Assembly (NCBI GenBank): GCA_003599625.1
Contig: QZIU01000035.1
Span: forward strand, 1 to 35,744
Source: Candidatus Parcubacteria bacterium
GTDB taxonomy: Bacteria; Patescibacteriota; Minisyncoccia; UBA9983
DNA length: 35,744 bases
Direction of reading: 5' to 3'
Shown: piece after piece, positions 22,556 to 29,980 of the stretch
Layout: every line of letters begins with the position of its first letter
Position numbering within the stretch: position 1 is the first letter of the stretch
The notes under the pieces: generated by a model
The model's input: the letters and a program-made list of their open reading frames with translations, nothing else
Database searches by the model: none
What the model was told of the DNA's origin: nothing
Made by a program: the position numbers and the translations under genes

Positions 22556-23792
22556 AAACCGGCAAAGTAAAGTAAAACATCGAGCCGCCTCTGGGCGCCG
22601 GTTCGTAGCCCACCTTGCCCCCATGCTTTTCGATGATATTTTTTACGATAAACAAACCCGCGCCCGTCCCTTCCGTATGGACAGCCTTTGCTCTTTTATC
22701 CCTGAAAAATTTTGTGAAGAGAGAATTGACTGATTCTGGAGACACGCCGACGCCGTTATCTTTAACGCTGAACCAAATTTTATATTTGTCTTTACTTAGA
22801 GAAATGGCAATGTTGCCGCCATTGGGACTATATTTCACGGCATTATCCAAATAATTGGCAACGGCGGCGCCAAGGCGATTTTTATCGCCCCTCACCGGAA
22901 AAACATCCTCCGGGACTTCGCATAAGATTTTAATATTCCGCTGGGTCGCGGCATCCTGATAATTTTTTGCCGCTTCCTTTACGAGTTCCGCCATGTCGAC
23001 TTTTTCAAACTTGTATCCGAAAAGGCCCTCCTCTATTTCCGTAATATTAAGAAGATGAGAAGTGAACTCTATAAGCTCGTCCGTGTTTGCCGTTATATTT
23101 TTAACGCCGGACTCTTTCTTCGCCTCATCCAAACCCTTGCCCATCAGCATCCCCGCGGCCCATTTTATATTTGTAAGAGGAGTCAGGATCTTGTGAGACA
23201 TTATCGTGATGTATTCGTTCTTCATCCTGTCCAGATACTTCGCTCTCGTCACATCTCTTATGATCTTGAGGATTTCCCCTCTTTCTTTACTGAGCGGAAC
23301 CTGGATAAGCTGATAAAAAAGATCCTGGCCGTCTTTATCTTTGTAACTGAACTCCGTTTCCTCTTTATCCTTCATTGGCATAAAAATAGCCCTGAGCAAA
23401 GGTTGAGGGTTATTTACTTCCGCCACCGTCTTATTTTTAAGGTCGGGAGCGGACAAGCCCAAAAATTGTTCCGCCATTCCATTTACGGTCAAAATTCTTC
23501 CCGAAGAATTGTGCACAATAAGACCCTCTACCATATTCTCGACTATTTCCCGCTGCCGTTCTTGAAGAACTTTCCCTTCTTCTTCTTTCTCATCTATTCT
23601 TTCAATAAACAAGAGCGAAAATTTGACAAAGACAATAGCCACTATGGCTATCAAGGGAACAAATATGAAGAGTATATAAGCGAAGGTAGAAAAACTTTTG
23701 GGGTACAAATAAAATAGTACCCCATTAGTTAACGCGAATGCTATTATACCACCGGCTATCCAACCGATCTTTTCCCTATCCAACTTGACCAT
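22539..23792 (-). CDS. PAS-domain sensor histidine kinase
   Basis: 417 residues. Two N-terminal membrane spans (about residues 10-30 and 37-62) with almost no external loop are followed by a PAS domain (~80-185, GLIVHNSSGRILTVNGMAEQFLG). HisKA has the phospho-acceptor His in MSHKILTPLTNIKWAA (usual form SHELRTPL). HATPase_c has N box NYLDNAVKYSPNGG, DNGVGVSP and GTGAGLFIVKNIIEKHGG. All catalytic boxes are intact. With no sizeable external domain, input probably comes through the membrane segments, the PAS domain or the 4-TM partner encoded just upstream, whose stop overlaps this start by 17 nt. The last four codons are formed by a short-repeat element. Confidence 0.93.
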   Translation of the reverse strand: MVKLDREKIGWIAGGIIAFALTNGVLFYLYPKSFSTFAYILFIFVPLIAIVAIVFVKFSLLFIERIDEKEEEGKVLQERQREIVENMVEGLIVHNSSGRILTVNGMAEQFLGLSAPDLKNKTVAEVNNPQPLLRAIFMPMKDKEETEFSYKDKDGQDLFYQLIQVPLSKERGEILKIIRDVTRAKYLDRMKNEYITIMSHKILTPLTNIKWAAGMLMGKGLDEAKKESGVKNITANTDELIEFTSHLLNITEIEEGLFGYKFEKVDMAELVKEAAKNYQDAATQRNIKILCEVPEDVFPVRGDKNRLGAAVANYLDNAVKYSPNGGNIAISLSKDKYKIWFSVKDNGVGVSPESVNSLFTKFFRDKRAKAVHTEGTGAGLFIVKNIIEKHGGKVGYEPAPRGGSMFYFTLPVYNGNE

Positions 23793-24225
23793 TTGGCAAT
23801 ATATCTCTTCTCGCTTTGGCTATCTTATATAGACCGAGTATCACCATGATGAAGCCTATGCCGACGCCAAAGGCGTGAGCTATGGATGAGCTGGCTGGCC
23901 CAAGAAACGGATACACGCTTTCGACTCCCGTGTACATCCAAACAAGCAGATGCGTATCTCCCACTCCGTACATCAATACGCCCCAAGCGATGAAATAAAG
24001 GGGTTTTTGCAAAGCGGTCCCTTTAAGTATTCTTGAAGCGAAGTAGGCAATGATGGAAGTCAAAACCAATAAGGTTATCTCCACGACCAATGTCACGAAG
24101 ACCTGCGAAAATCCCTGGACGGCCAAAGCTTTCCCGATCTTTTCATAAGAAAGCATCACGGGAAAAACCAGGATCAAATCGATTACGACGACGGCAATGA
24201 TAAAATATTTCAATTTGCTTAACAT
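23776..24225 (-). CDS. Four-span membrane protein in a two-component operon
   Basis: 149 residues with four predicted transmembrane helices (about 7-27, 42-65, 75-95 and 112-134) and short loops. I do not recognise a named family. Conserved-looking features are GDTHLLVWMYTG between helices 3 and 4 and a basic cytoplasmic tail (YKIAKARRDI). It lies between the response regulator (5-nt gap) and the histidine kinase (17-nt overlap), so it is very probably coexpressed and may act as the sensory membrane subunit for the kinase. That role is an inference from position. Confidence 0.7.
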   Translation of the reverse strand: MLSKLKYFIIAVVVIDLILVFPVMLSYEKIGKALAVQGFSQVFVTLVVEITLLVLTSIIAYFASRILKGTALQKPLYFIAWGVLMYGVGDTHLLVWMYTGVESVYPFLGPASSSIAHAFGVGIGFIMVILGLYKIAKARRDILPNGQVG

Positions 24226-24230
24226 TTTGT

Positions 24231-24608
24231 TTATATTCCTTCTTTGGTTATGAAGGTCTTAACTTTCAAGACAATCTCTTCCGGCGTATGATAAGCCTTG
24301 ACTATGTAATCCCTGGCTCCAAGCAAAATCGCCTTGTCGATGTTGTTCTTATCATAAAGATTGGACAACACCAGCACGGGAATTTTCTTCAACTCCTCAG
24401 AGGAATGCATTTCTTCAAGGATTTTAAACCCGTCATTTTTCGGAAGAACCATATCCGTAAGAATAAGGTCGTACTTTTCTTTCCTGATCTTGTTCAAACC
24501 ATCCTCGCCGTCCATCGCGGTATCGATGTCAAAGCCTCCTTCCTTTATTTTTTCCGCCAATATTCCAAGGAGAAACGGATCGTCTTCTATGATGAGCAAT
24601 TTCGCCAT
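24231..24608 (-). CDS. CheY-like single-domain response regulator
   Basis: 125 residues consisting only of a receiver domain. The acidic pair is E8/D9/D10, the phospho-acceptor Asp52 lies in DLILTDMVLP, and the switch residues are Ser in VLVLSN and Lys in YIVKAYH. There is no DNA-binding output domain, so it must act by protein contact or as a phosphorelay link. It is the first gene of an operon with the 4-TM protein and histidine kinase, which is its likely phosphodonor. Confidence 0.93.
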   Translation of the reverse strand: MAKLLIIEDDPFLLGILAEKIKEGGFDIDTAMDGEDGLNKIRKEKYDLILTDMVLPKNDGFKILEEMHSSEELKKIPVLVLSNLYDKNNIDKAILLGARDYIVKAYHTPEEIVLKVKTFITKEGI

Positions 24609-24778
24609 ATTGTCTTTAGATTAAAACCGCCAAACCATTAAATTATTTCTTATAATAAGATTAAATTTTTGATGCAACCCGGCAATCAACCATGACTCGA
24701 CCGGATGATTGCCAAGGTTCGCTATATGTGAATTTCATATTAAGTTTATCAGGGCTGAGTCCGCTGTCAACTAAAAAA

Positions 24779-24806
24779 TATACACAGGGAAAAAATATGT
24801 TATATT
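24779..24806 (+). promoter_or_regulatory. Promoter of the dehydrogenase gene, probable leaderless start
   Basis: TATACA (24779-24784), a 16-nt spacer and TGT-TATATT (-10 at 24801-24806) are followed 7 nt later by ATG 24814. Further upstream, 24661-24778 carries only a GGCAATCA/TGATTGCC inverted repeat and nothing else I can name. Confidence 0.5.
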
Positions 24807-24813
24807 GGATACC

Positions 24814-25947
24814 ATGATAATCAAGGACAAATACGGCCCGGAATACATGTTGGAAGTTTACGACCCCGAAACAGATATGGAAGGATACCTTGTCATAGAC
24901 AACACCGCTTTCGGACCCGGGAAAGGGGGCATCAGGATGACCCCTGCCGTATCTCTCGAAGAAGTTTACCGATTGGCCAGAACGATGACTTGGAAAAACG
25001 CTTTGGCCGGAATCCCTTTCGGCGGAGCCAAAGCGGGAATCAAGTGGCCCCGCTTGCAGGCGGGCAAGCCAAGCAATGAGCAAAATGTTAAAAAGCAATT
25101 TATTCAAAGTTTTGCCCGAGCCGTCAAACCTTTTTTAATAAAAAAATATATCGCCGGACCCGATGTAAACACGGGAGAAAAAGAAATGAACTGGTTCGTC
25201 GAAGCTGCCGAGGATCCGCGCGCGGCGACGGGAAAACCGTTCGACTTTTGCCACTCCTCCGGCAAAAAATGCGGGCTGCCGCACGAGCTTGGCAGCACCG
25301 GTTTTGGCGTCGCGCAAGCCGCCGCCATCGCCATTGAACTTTCCGGCCTGGACATCAAAAAGACGAGCGTCGCGATAGAAGGATTCGGCAATGTGGGAGA
25401 ATTTACTTTCCGGCACTTGGCAGAAATGGGAGCCAAAATCGCGGCCATAACGGATATTCACGGCGGCGTTTACGATAAAAACGGTTTGGATCCGGAAAAA
25501 CTCATGAACCTGAAGAAAAAGAGGAGATCCCCCGTCGAATATGACGGCGGAGTCAAAATTAAAACCGGCGAATTATTCTCTCTCCCAGTCGACACGCTGA
25601 TACCCGCCGCGGTTACAGATTCCATAAACGAAGCTAACAAAGGAAAGATAACAGCCAAGATAATAGTCGAGGGAGCCAACATACCGATGCGGGAAAAAAT
25701 AGAAAAGGAATTCTTTAAAAGAGGGGTTCTCGTCGTCCCTGACTTTGTGGCTAATGCCGGAGGAGTCATTTCTTCTTACGCCGAACATCGCGGGTACGAC
25801 GCCAAAAAAATGTTCGAACTTGTGGATGCCAAGATAAAAAGCTCCGCGACGGCCGTGATCAAACAAAGCTTGGAACAAAAAAGATGGCCTCGCGAAGTGG
25901 CCATGGAAATAGCGGTAAAGAGAGTGGAAGAGAAGATGGGAAAATAA
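24814..25947 (+). CDS. Glu/Leu/Phe/Val-family dehydrogenase
   Basis: 377 residues from ATG 24814. An in-frame TTG at 24805 lies inside the -10 box and is rejected. The catalytic-domain GPGKGGIRM, then IPFGGAKAGI with the expected active-site lysine, and GPDVNTGEKEMNW are followed by a C-terminal Rossmann domain with VAIEGFGNVGEFTFRHLAEMGAKIAAITD. The family deaminates amino acids oxidatively to 2-oxo acids with NAD(P). Which amino acid is not clear; the layout is closest to glutamate dehydrogenases. Residues ~75-90 (KWPRLQAGKPSNEQ) come from a palindromic CCCGC/GCGGG segment and differ from the usual sequence. The gene is convergent with ddl. Confidence 0.92.
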   Translation: MIIKDKYGPEYMLEVYDPETDMEGYLVIDNTAFGPGKGGIRMTPAVSLEEVYRLARTMTWKNALAGIPFGGAKAGIKWPRLQAGKPSNEQNVKKQFIQSFARAVKPFLIKKYIAGPDVNTGEKEMNWFVEAAEDPRAATGKPFDFCHSSGKKCGLPHELGSTGFGVAQAAAIAIELSGLDIKKTSVAIEGFGNVGEFTFRHLAEMGAKIAAITDIHGGVYDKNGLDPEKLMNLKKKRRSPVEYDGGVKIKTGELFSLPVDTLIPAAVTDSINEANKGKITAKIIVEGANIPMREKIEKEFFKRGVLVVPDFVANAGGVISSYAEHRGYDAKKMFELVDAKIKSSATAVIKQSLEQKRWPREVAMEIAVKRVEEKMGK

Positions 25948-25949
25948 TT

Positions 25950-25975
25950 TTCAATTTACAATTTACAATTTTTAT
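25950..25975. repeat. CAATTTA short repeat between gdh-like gene and ddl
   Basis: Tandem TCAATTTACAATTTACAATTT fills most of the 32-nt gap between two convergent genes. No conventional terminator is present there. Confidence 0.6.
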
Positions 25976-25979
25976 TAAA

Positions 25980-26945
25980 TTACCTCTTCATCGCCAGCGT
26001 AATAAGATGGTCAAGTAACTCCCTATAAGATGAACCCACCGCGTTGATCGCCTTTGGCAAAAGCGATTCGCTGGTCAAGCCAGGTAAAGTGTTAATCTCC
26101 AGAATATAAATCCCTTTTTTCGAGACAATGAAATCCGAACGCGAATAATGCCTCGAACCGATGGCGTTGTGAGCCGCGACAGCCAGGGATTCTATTTCTT
26201 TCTTGATGCTTTGATCAAAATTGGCCGGACACAATTCCCTCGTCGCGCCGTTGTATTTCACTTCATAAGCGAAGAATCCCGAATCCGCCGGCGGAATTAT
26301 CTCGATCACCGGCAAAGCGTAATGCTTTTTCCCCCTGAAGTCGTCTATCACCCCGCAAGTCGCTTCCCTGCCTTTTATGTGTTCTTCGATCAAAAGCCTG
26401 CCCAAAGAAGATGAGGTTCTTTCCAAAGCCGAGACCAGTTCCTCGAAGTGATAGGCAATGGAAACTCCGAAGGAAGAACCGCCCAATGGATCCTTAACGA
26501 CCCATGGCGGAGGCATCGTCCTGAAAATCTTTCGGGCTGATTCCTTGATATCTCCGTCAACTAAAATTTCCATGGCCATGGGAACTTTTAACCCAGCTCT
26601 CCTGAAAGACTCCCGCGCCATGATCTTGTTCATGCCTAAAGCCGAAGCGGTCACCCCCGAACCGGTATAAGGGACATTGAATGTTTCCAGAATATGCTGG
26701 ACCTTGCCATCCTCTCCATATTCTCCATGAAGAGCGTTAAAAACAACATCAATGTCTCTGAGCGCCTGATCATGATAGACCGGCCTGTTTGATTGATGCC
26801 ATTGCCCGCCTTTATCTACGAAGATATCTCTTCCAATATATTTTTCCGGCGACAAATTGGCCAAAACACCCTCTCCGGTCTTAAGAGAAACCTCGTGCTC
26901 CCTTGAAGGCCCGCCGCGAAGAACTCCTACGATAATCTTGCCCAT
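25980..26945 (-). CDS. ddl: D-alanine--D-alanine ligase
   Basis: 321 residues, ATP-grasp fold. N-terminal VLRGGPSREHEVSLKTGEGV and FNALHGEYGEDGKVQHIL fit Ddl, followed by the GMNKIMARESFRRAGL block, PPWVVKDPLGGSSFGVSIA for ATP binding, and the C-terminal SRSDFIVSKKGIYILEINTLPGLTSESLLPKA with the metal-binding EINTLPG. The enzyme makes the D-Ala-D-Ala end of peptidoglycan precursors. A perfect 12-bp TCCGCC/GGCGGA palindrome lies in frame at 26284-26295 (encoding PPAD). A TATAAT lies 6 nt before the ATG, suggesting a leaderless mRNA. Confidence 0.95.
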   Translation of the reverse strand: MGKIIVGVLRGGPSREHEVSLKTGEGVLANLSPEKYIGRDIFVDKGGQWHQSNRPVYHDQALRDIDVVFNALHGEYGEDGKVQHILETFNVPYTGSGVTASALGMNKIMARESFRRAGLKVPMAMEILVDGDIKESARKIFRTMPPPWVVKDPLGGSSFGVSIAYHFEELVSALERTSSSLGRLLIEEHIKGREATCGVIDDFRGKKHYALPVIEIIPPADSGFFAYEVKYNGATRELCPANFDQSIKKEIESLAVAAHNAIGSRHYSRSDFIVSKKGIYILEINTLPGLTSESLLPKAINAVGSSYRELLDHLITLAMKR

Positions 26946-26951
26946 GCAATA

Positions 26952-26957
26952 ATTATA
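26952..26957 (-). promoter_or_regulatory. -10 box for leaderless ddl mRNA
   Basis: On the minus strand TATAAT (26952-26957) is 6 nt before the ATG at 26945. The -35 is poor (TTTTCC-like). Confidence 0.5.
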
Positions 26958-26992
26958 ACTGCAACTGGCGAAAAGGAAAATGGGATTTCACA

Positions 26993-27105
26993 ACAACTCA
27001 AATATCAGAACTCAAAAGTCAAAACTACAACTCAAAACGCAAAGCTGGCAATTAGTTTTTTGTTTTTAGTTGTGGTTTTGAGCTCTGAGTTTTGAGTTTT
27101 AAGTT
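26993..27105. repeat. AACTCAAAA / TTTTGAGTT inverted short-repeat element
   Basis: The left arm (26993-27040) is made of AACTCAAAA-like words and the right arm (27055-27105) of their complements (GTTTTGAGCTCTGAG, GAGTTTTGAGTTTTAAG). The imperfect arms could form one long hairpin. It fills the gap between the hydrolase stop (27108) and the ddl promoter. The same AACTCAAAAGTC word is found inside miaA. Confidence 0.75.
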
Positions 27106-27107
27106 TT

Positions 27108-27773
27108 TTAGTAGAGCTTTTTTAACCACTCCACTATCTCTCCCATCAAGGCGGGTTCCTCTTTGAACATCGTCGTGCCGTGGCCCGCGTTTTTAAGAAT
27201 CTTCATTCTATTGTCCTGATTTTTTGAAAGCGCAAAAAGCTTGCTGACCGTTTCGCTGGAATAAGCGTCATTTTCTCCGCCAGCTGCCATAAAAAACGCC
27301 TGATCTCCTTTGAGCTGCTTGGCCAGCCTTTCTGTCGCGATACCCTTATAATCAAGTCCCGGCGAAAGCAATACGACAGCTTTTATTTCCGGATGCTCAA
27401 CTTGGAATTGCAAACAAAGATTCGCTCCGATGGAAGCTCCAACAAGAGAAATTCTCTTCAAAGGAATGTCTTGATTGGTAAAAAAGTTAACAGCCGCTTT
27501 GACATCGTTTATCGAACTTTGATGATCCTCGTCGCTGAAGTTCTTGAATCCGTCCGGCCCCCCTTGCGATTCCCCGTGTCCCCTAAGGTCGATGGCCAGG
27601 CAATGGAATTCCGCCATTTTTAATTTTTCGGCCAGATCATTCCAGCTTTCTTTAGCGGCAGGCATCATGTGGAGCAAAACAACAGCCGGAGAATTTTTGA
27701 TCTTCGACGGAAAATAATTGCCTATTATCTCGACGTTATCTTCCGTGACTAATTTAACTCTTTGGATTTTCAT
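27108..27773 (-). CDS. Alpha/beta hydrolase (dienelactone hydrolase / S33-like)
   Basis: 221 residues. AVVLLHMMPAAKESWNDLAEKL holds the oxyanion region, and AIDLRGHGESQGGPDGFKNFSDEDHQSS is typical of the fold. The nucleophile elbow is GASIGANL near residue 116, the acid lies in GGENDAYS near 168 and the histidine in NAGHGTTMF near 197. The triad is complete and there is no lid domain. Substrate unknown; esterase or peptidase activity is possible. There is no signal peptide, so it is cytoplasmic. A short repeat element follows it instead of a standard terminator. Confidence 0.88.
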   Translation of the reverse strand: MKIQRVKLVTEDNVEIIGNYFPSKIKNSPAVVLLHMMPAAKESWNDLAEKLKMAEFHCLAIDLRGHGESQGGPDGFKNFSDEDHQSSINDVKAAVNFFTNQDIPLKRISLVGASIGANLCLQFQVEHPEIKAVVLLSPGLDYKGIATERLAKQLKGDQAFFMAAGGENDAYSSETVSKLFALSKNQDNRMKILKNAGHGTTMFKEEPALMGEIVEWLKKLY

Positions 27774-27788
27774 ATTATTTTAAACCCT

Positions 27789-27821
27789 AAAAACATAAAA
27801 TCCGCCGAGGCGGACTTTATG
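27789..27821 (-). terminator. Rho-independent terminator built on a TCCGCC/GGCGGA stem
   Basis: On the minus strand the palindrome CATAAAGTCCGCC / GGCGGATTTTATG (27794-27821, one wobble, tight loop) is followed by TTTTT. It lies just upstream of the hydrolase start and probably ends transcription coming from the tRNA-Ala(GGC) side. The stretch 27822-27910 holds two TATAAT-like boxes but no gene I can support. Confidence 0.65.
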
Positions 27822-27910
27822 GGATATGTATTAGAATGCCCGTTCCATATAATAAGAGAACAGGAAGCACTCACATGATTATATAATAGCAAACCCAGGA
27901 AAAAAGGTCA

Positions 27911-28043
27911 AATGGACCTACGGGGAATTGATTTTCTTATGGAAAATCCCGGGGTTAAATTATTGCTTCGCAATATAATTTAACCCTTCAATTCCCCACG
28001 CAAGCCAAGCAGTTGGCTTACTGTAGGTCATTTCACTTCGTTC
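27911..28043. repeat. Structured element with a duplicated tRNA-Ala 3' end
   Basis: 27911-27931 is a 21-bp exact copy of 28044-28064, the 3' end of tRNA-Ala(GGC). Between the copies, nested pairings are visible: GACCTAC (27915-27921) with GTAGGTC (28023-28029); GGGGAATTGA (27922-27931) with its complement (27988-27997); AAGCCAA/TTGGCTT (28002-28008, 28013-28019); and a bulged GGGTTAAATTATTGC hairpin (27952-27986). The whole can fold as a branched structure ending in a tRNA acceptor/T-arm sequence. It lies immediately 3' of the tRNA gene. Confidence 0.8.
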
Positions 28044-28045
28044 AA

Positions 28046-28116
28046 TGGACCTACGGGGAATTGAACCCCGCCCTCGCCCATGCCATGGGCGCGTTCTACC
28101 GATGAACTATAGGCCC
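28046..28116 (-). tRNA. tRNA-Ala (anticodon GGC)
   Basis: A 71-nt cloverleaf: acceptor GGGCCTA / TAGGTCC with the G3:U70 alanine identity pair, short D-arm GTTCATCGGTAGAAC, anticodon stem CGCCC/GGGCG with loop ATGGCAT (anticodon GGC), and T-arm CGGGGTTCAATTCCCCG. The discriminator is A. CCA is not encoded. Its 3' 19 nt plus two flanking bases are duplicated at 27911-27931. Confidence 0.95.
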
Positions 28117-28167
28117 TTCAATAAAGACAGTATATACAAAAATAACGGATTTTCAATCTTGCGGATA

Positions 28168-28239
28168 TGCCCCCAGTATGAATCGAACATACATCTTATC
28201 CTTAGGACGGATCTGCTCTATCCATTGAGCTATGGGGGC
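28168..28239 (-). tRNA. tRNA-Arg (anticodon CCT)
   Basis: A 72-nt cloverleaf: acceptor GCCCCCA / TGGGGGC, D-arm GCTCAATGGATAGAGC as usual for tRNA-Arg, anticodon arm ATCC/GGAT with loop GTCCTAA (anticodon CCT, codon AGG; the outermost stem pair is a G-A mismatch), and T-arm GTATGTTCGATTCATAC. The discriminator is A. CCA is not encoded. It is 51 nt from tRNA-Ala(GGC) and may share its transcript. Confidence 0.93.
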
Positions 28240-28286
28240 CGATTTTCCATTTTTCACCTTAGCACAGAATGAGATTTTTTCCAAAA

Positions 28287-28320
28287 TAAAAATACGACGC
28301 GTAAACGAGTCGTATTTTTA
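28287..28320 (-). terminator. Rho-independent terminator of the glutaredoxin gene
   Basis: A perfect 12-bp stem (TAAAAATACGAC with its complement, 28287-28298 and 28309-28320), 10-nt loop, and a T-rich tail on the minus strand, just after the stop at 28328. Confidence 0.85.
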
Positions 28321-28327
28321 CCGGTTT

Positions 28328-28561
28328 TTATATTCCCAGCATTTGGGAAAGTTTTTCCTCATCGAATCCGATCATGACTTCCCCGTCCACTTCTATCACC
28401 GGCACGGCCATCTGTCCGGTTTTCTTTATCACCTCGTCTCTCATTTGCGCGTCCTTGGTGAGATCGTAGTCAGTGAAAGGAATATTTTTATCCGTTAAAA
28501 AATCCTTTGCCATCCTGCAATAAATGCAAGTCGGCGTCGAATAAATGATTACTTTTTTCAT
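28328..28561 (-). CDS. Glutaredoxin-like protein (NrdH/Grx type)
   Basis: 77 residues, thioredoxin fold. The redox motif is CIYC at residues 12-15, after VIIYSTPT. The cis-proline lies in AVPVIEVDGEVMIGFDEEKL. Such small proteins reduce disulfides and often feed electrons to ribonucleotide reductase. CIYC differs from the CPYC of classical glutaredoxin and CVQC-type NrdH, so its electron donor is uncertain. It is complete, followed by its own terminator, and starts 31 nt after the murC stop. Confidence 0.92.
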   Translation of the reverse strand: MKKVIIYSTPTCIYCRMAKDFLTDKNIPFTDYDLTKDAQMRDEVIKKTGQMAVPVIEVDGEVMIGFDEEKLSQMLGI

Positions 28562-28592
28562 ATAATGATGATACTACGTATAATTTTAAATT

Positions 28593-29930
28593 TCAAATTT
28601 TAAATTTTTTTAATAATTCTTCCCCCACTTTATATATATCTCCCGCTCCTATTGTCATCACGACATCGCCTTCTCTCGCGTTCTCCCTTAAATAATCTTC
28701 GATTTCGGAAAAATTTTTAAAAGAAAAAACCGTTTTACCGTTCTTGGCGATCTCGTCTCTTAAAATATCCGAACTGATCGATGGATCAGGCTTCTCCCTC
28801 GCGGCATAGATCGGGGCGAGAACCACCATGTCCGCATTCTTAAAATTCTTGGAAAACTGACCAAGAAAATGTTTGGTCCGACTATAAAGATGGGGTTGGA
28901 ACACGGCGATGATCCTTTTGCCCGGAAAATATTCCCTGGCTCCCGCCAACACCGCTTCGACTTTCTGCGGGTTATGAGCGTAATCATCATACACCAGCGC
29001 GCCTGTATTTGTGATTCCTTTATACTCAAATCTTCTCCATGGCCCTTCAAAATCCTCTAAAGCCTTCCGAGCCGCTGGATCATCAACGCCCACCGCCGCG
29101 GCCGCGCCCAGGGCCGCCTTGGCATTCATTCTGTTGTGATCTCCGGGAAGTTTAAGCTTAGGAACGGCGATTCGGGCATAATCGATAATTTCGCATTTCA
29201 CGGTCTCTAAAATTGGCGTGATATTCGGATTTGATTTATCGGTTATCAAAAAACCATCTTCCGGAATCTTGCTTGCCAATTCCGCGAAAGCATTTTGGAT
29301 GTCGCTTAAATCCTTATAGAAATCAAGATGATCTTCATCGATGTTGGTGACGACCAAAATTTTAGGATTCAGGCTATGAAAATTTTTCTTGTACTCATCG
29401 GCTTCCACCACCAGGTATTTGCTTTTGCCGTGGATGAAATTGCTTCCTCGCCTCGCCGCAGCTCCGAGCGCAGGCGGATCATTATCTTTCAAAAGACTGC
29501 CTACGATGACAGTCGGATCTTTTTCGGCATTAATCAAGATTTTGGCTAACATTGCCGTCGTTGTGGTTTTGCCGTGAGTGCCGGAGACGGCAATAGTGTA
29601 TTTTTCTTTAGAGATCAAGCCCAGCGCTTCGGAATAAGAAAAGGTTGAAACATTTCTTCTTCTGGCTTCGACAAGCTCCGGATTGTCCTCGGCGAGAGCG
29701 GCAGTGTGGATCACCGCGTCGCAACCGTCCGGAATATTTTTCGCGTCATGGCCAATGGAAATTTTCACCCCCAGCTTTCCCAACTCATCCGTCACCAAAG
29801 AAGAGGCCTGATCCGATCCGCTAACCCTCTTCCCTTCCTCCAGCATCATTCTTGCTATGGCCGACACGCCAATGCCGCCGATCCCTATAAAATGCGCTTT
29901 TTTAATTTTGGATAAATCAATATATCTCAT
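28593..29930 (-). CDS. murC: UDP-N-acetylmuramate--L-alanine ligase
   Basis: 445 residues, Mur ligase family. N-terminal HFIGIGGIGVSAIARMMLEEGKRVSGSD binds the UDP-sugar. The ATP P-loop is VSGTHGKTTTTAML near residues 113-126. VVEADEYKKNFHSLNPKILVVTNIDEDHLDFYKD and GDHNRMNAKAALGAA follow, and the C-terminal domain has YDDYAHNPQKVEAVL and AVFQPHLYSRTKHF. It adds L-alanine to UDP-MurNAc, the first step of the peptide stem. The length is normal (~450). The last codons (KKFKI) and the region beyond the stop are formed by an AATTTTAAA-type short repeat. Confidence 0.96.
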   Translation of the reverse strand: MRYIDLSKIKKAHFIGIGGIGVSAIARMMLEEGKRVSGSDQASSLVTDELGKLGVKISIGHDAKNIPDGCDAVIHTAALAEDNPELVEARRRNVSTFSYSEALGLISKEKYTIAVSGTHGKTTTTAMLAKILINAEKDPTVIVGSLLKDNDPPALGAAARRGSNFIHGKSKYLVVEADEYKKNFHSLNPKILVVTNIDEDHLDFYKDLSDIQNAFAELASKIPEDGFLITDKSNPNITPILETVKCEIIDYARIAVPKLKLPGDHNRMNAKAALGAAAAVGVDDPAARKALEDFEGPWRRFEYKGITNTGALVYDDYAHNPQKVEAVLAGAREYFPGKRIIAVFQPHLYSRTKHFLGQFSKNFKNADMVVLAPIYAAREKPDPSISSDILRDEIAKNGKTVFSFKNFSEIEDYLRENAREGDVVMTIGAGDIYKVGEELLKKFKI

Positions 29931-29980
29931 CTCTGCTTTGCCTGCTTACTTTACTATGACCCAACAGAACATTCAACACA

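Noticed and set aside
23055-23717. 220-residue plus-strand ORF opposite the histidine kinase
   Set aside because: It is long but antisense to a kinase with all catalytic boxes intact, and its composition shows no recognisable domain.
24805-24813. Upstream TTG start for the dehydrogenase
   Set aside because: The TTG overlaps the TATATT -10 box; ATG 24814 gives the normal N-terminus and the same leaderless geometry as other genes.
24661-25107. 148-residue minus-strand ORF at the dehydrogenase start
   Set aside because: It is antisense to the dehydrogenase promoter and N-terminal conserved blocks; no start signal or family match.
28045-28272. Plus-strand ORF across the tRNA pair
   Set aside because: It reads through the complement of two well-formed tRNA genes, so it is not a protein gene.
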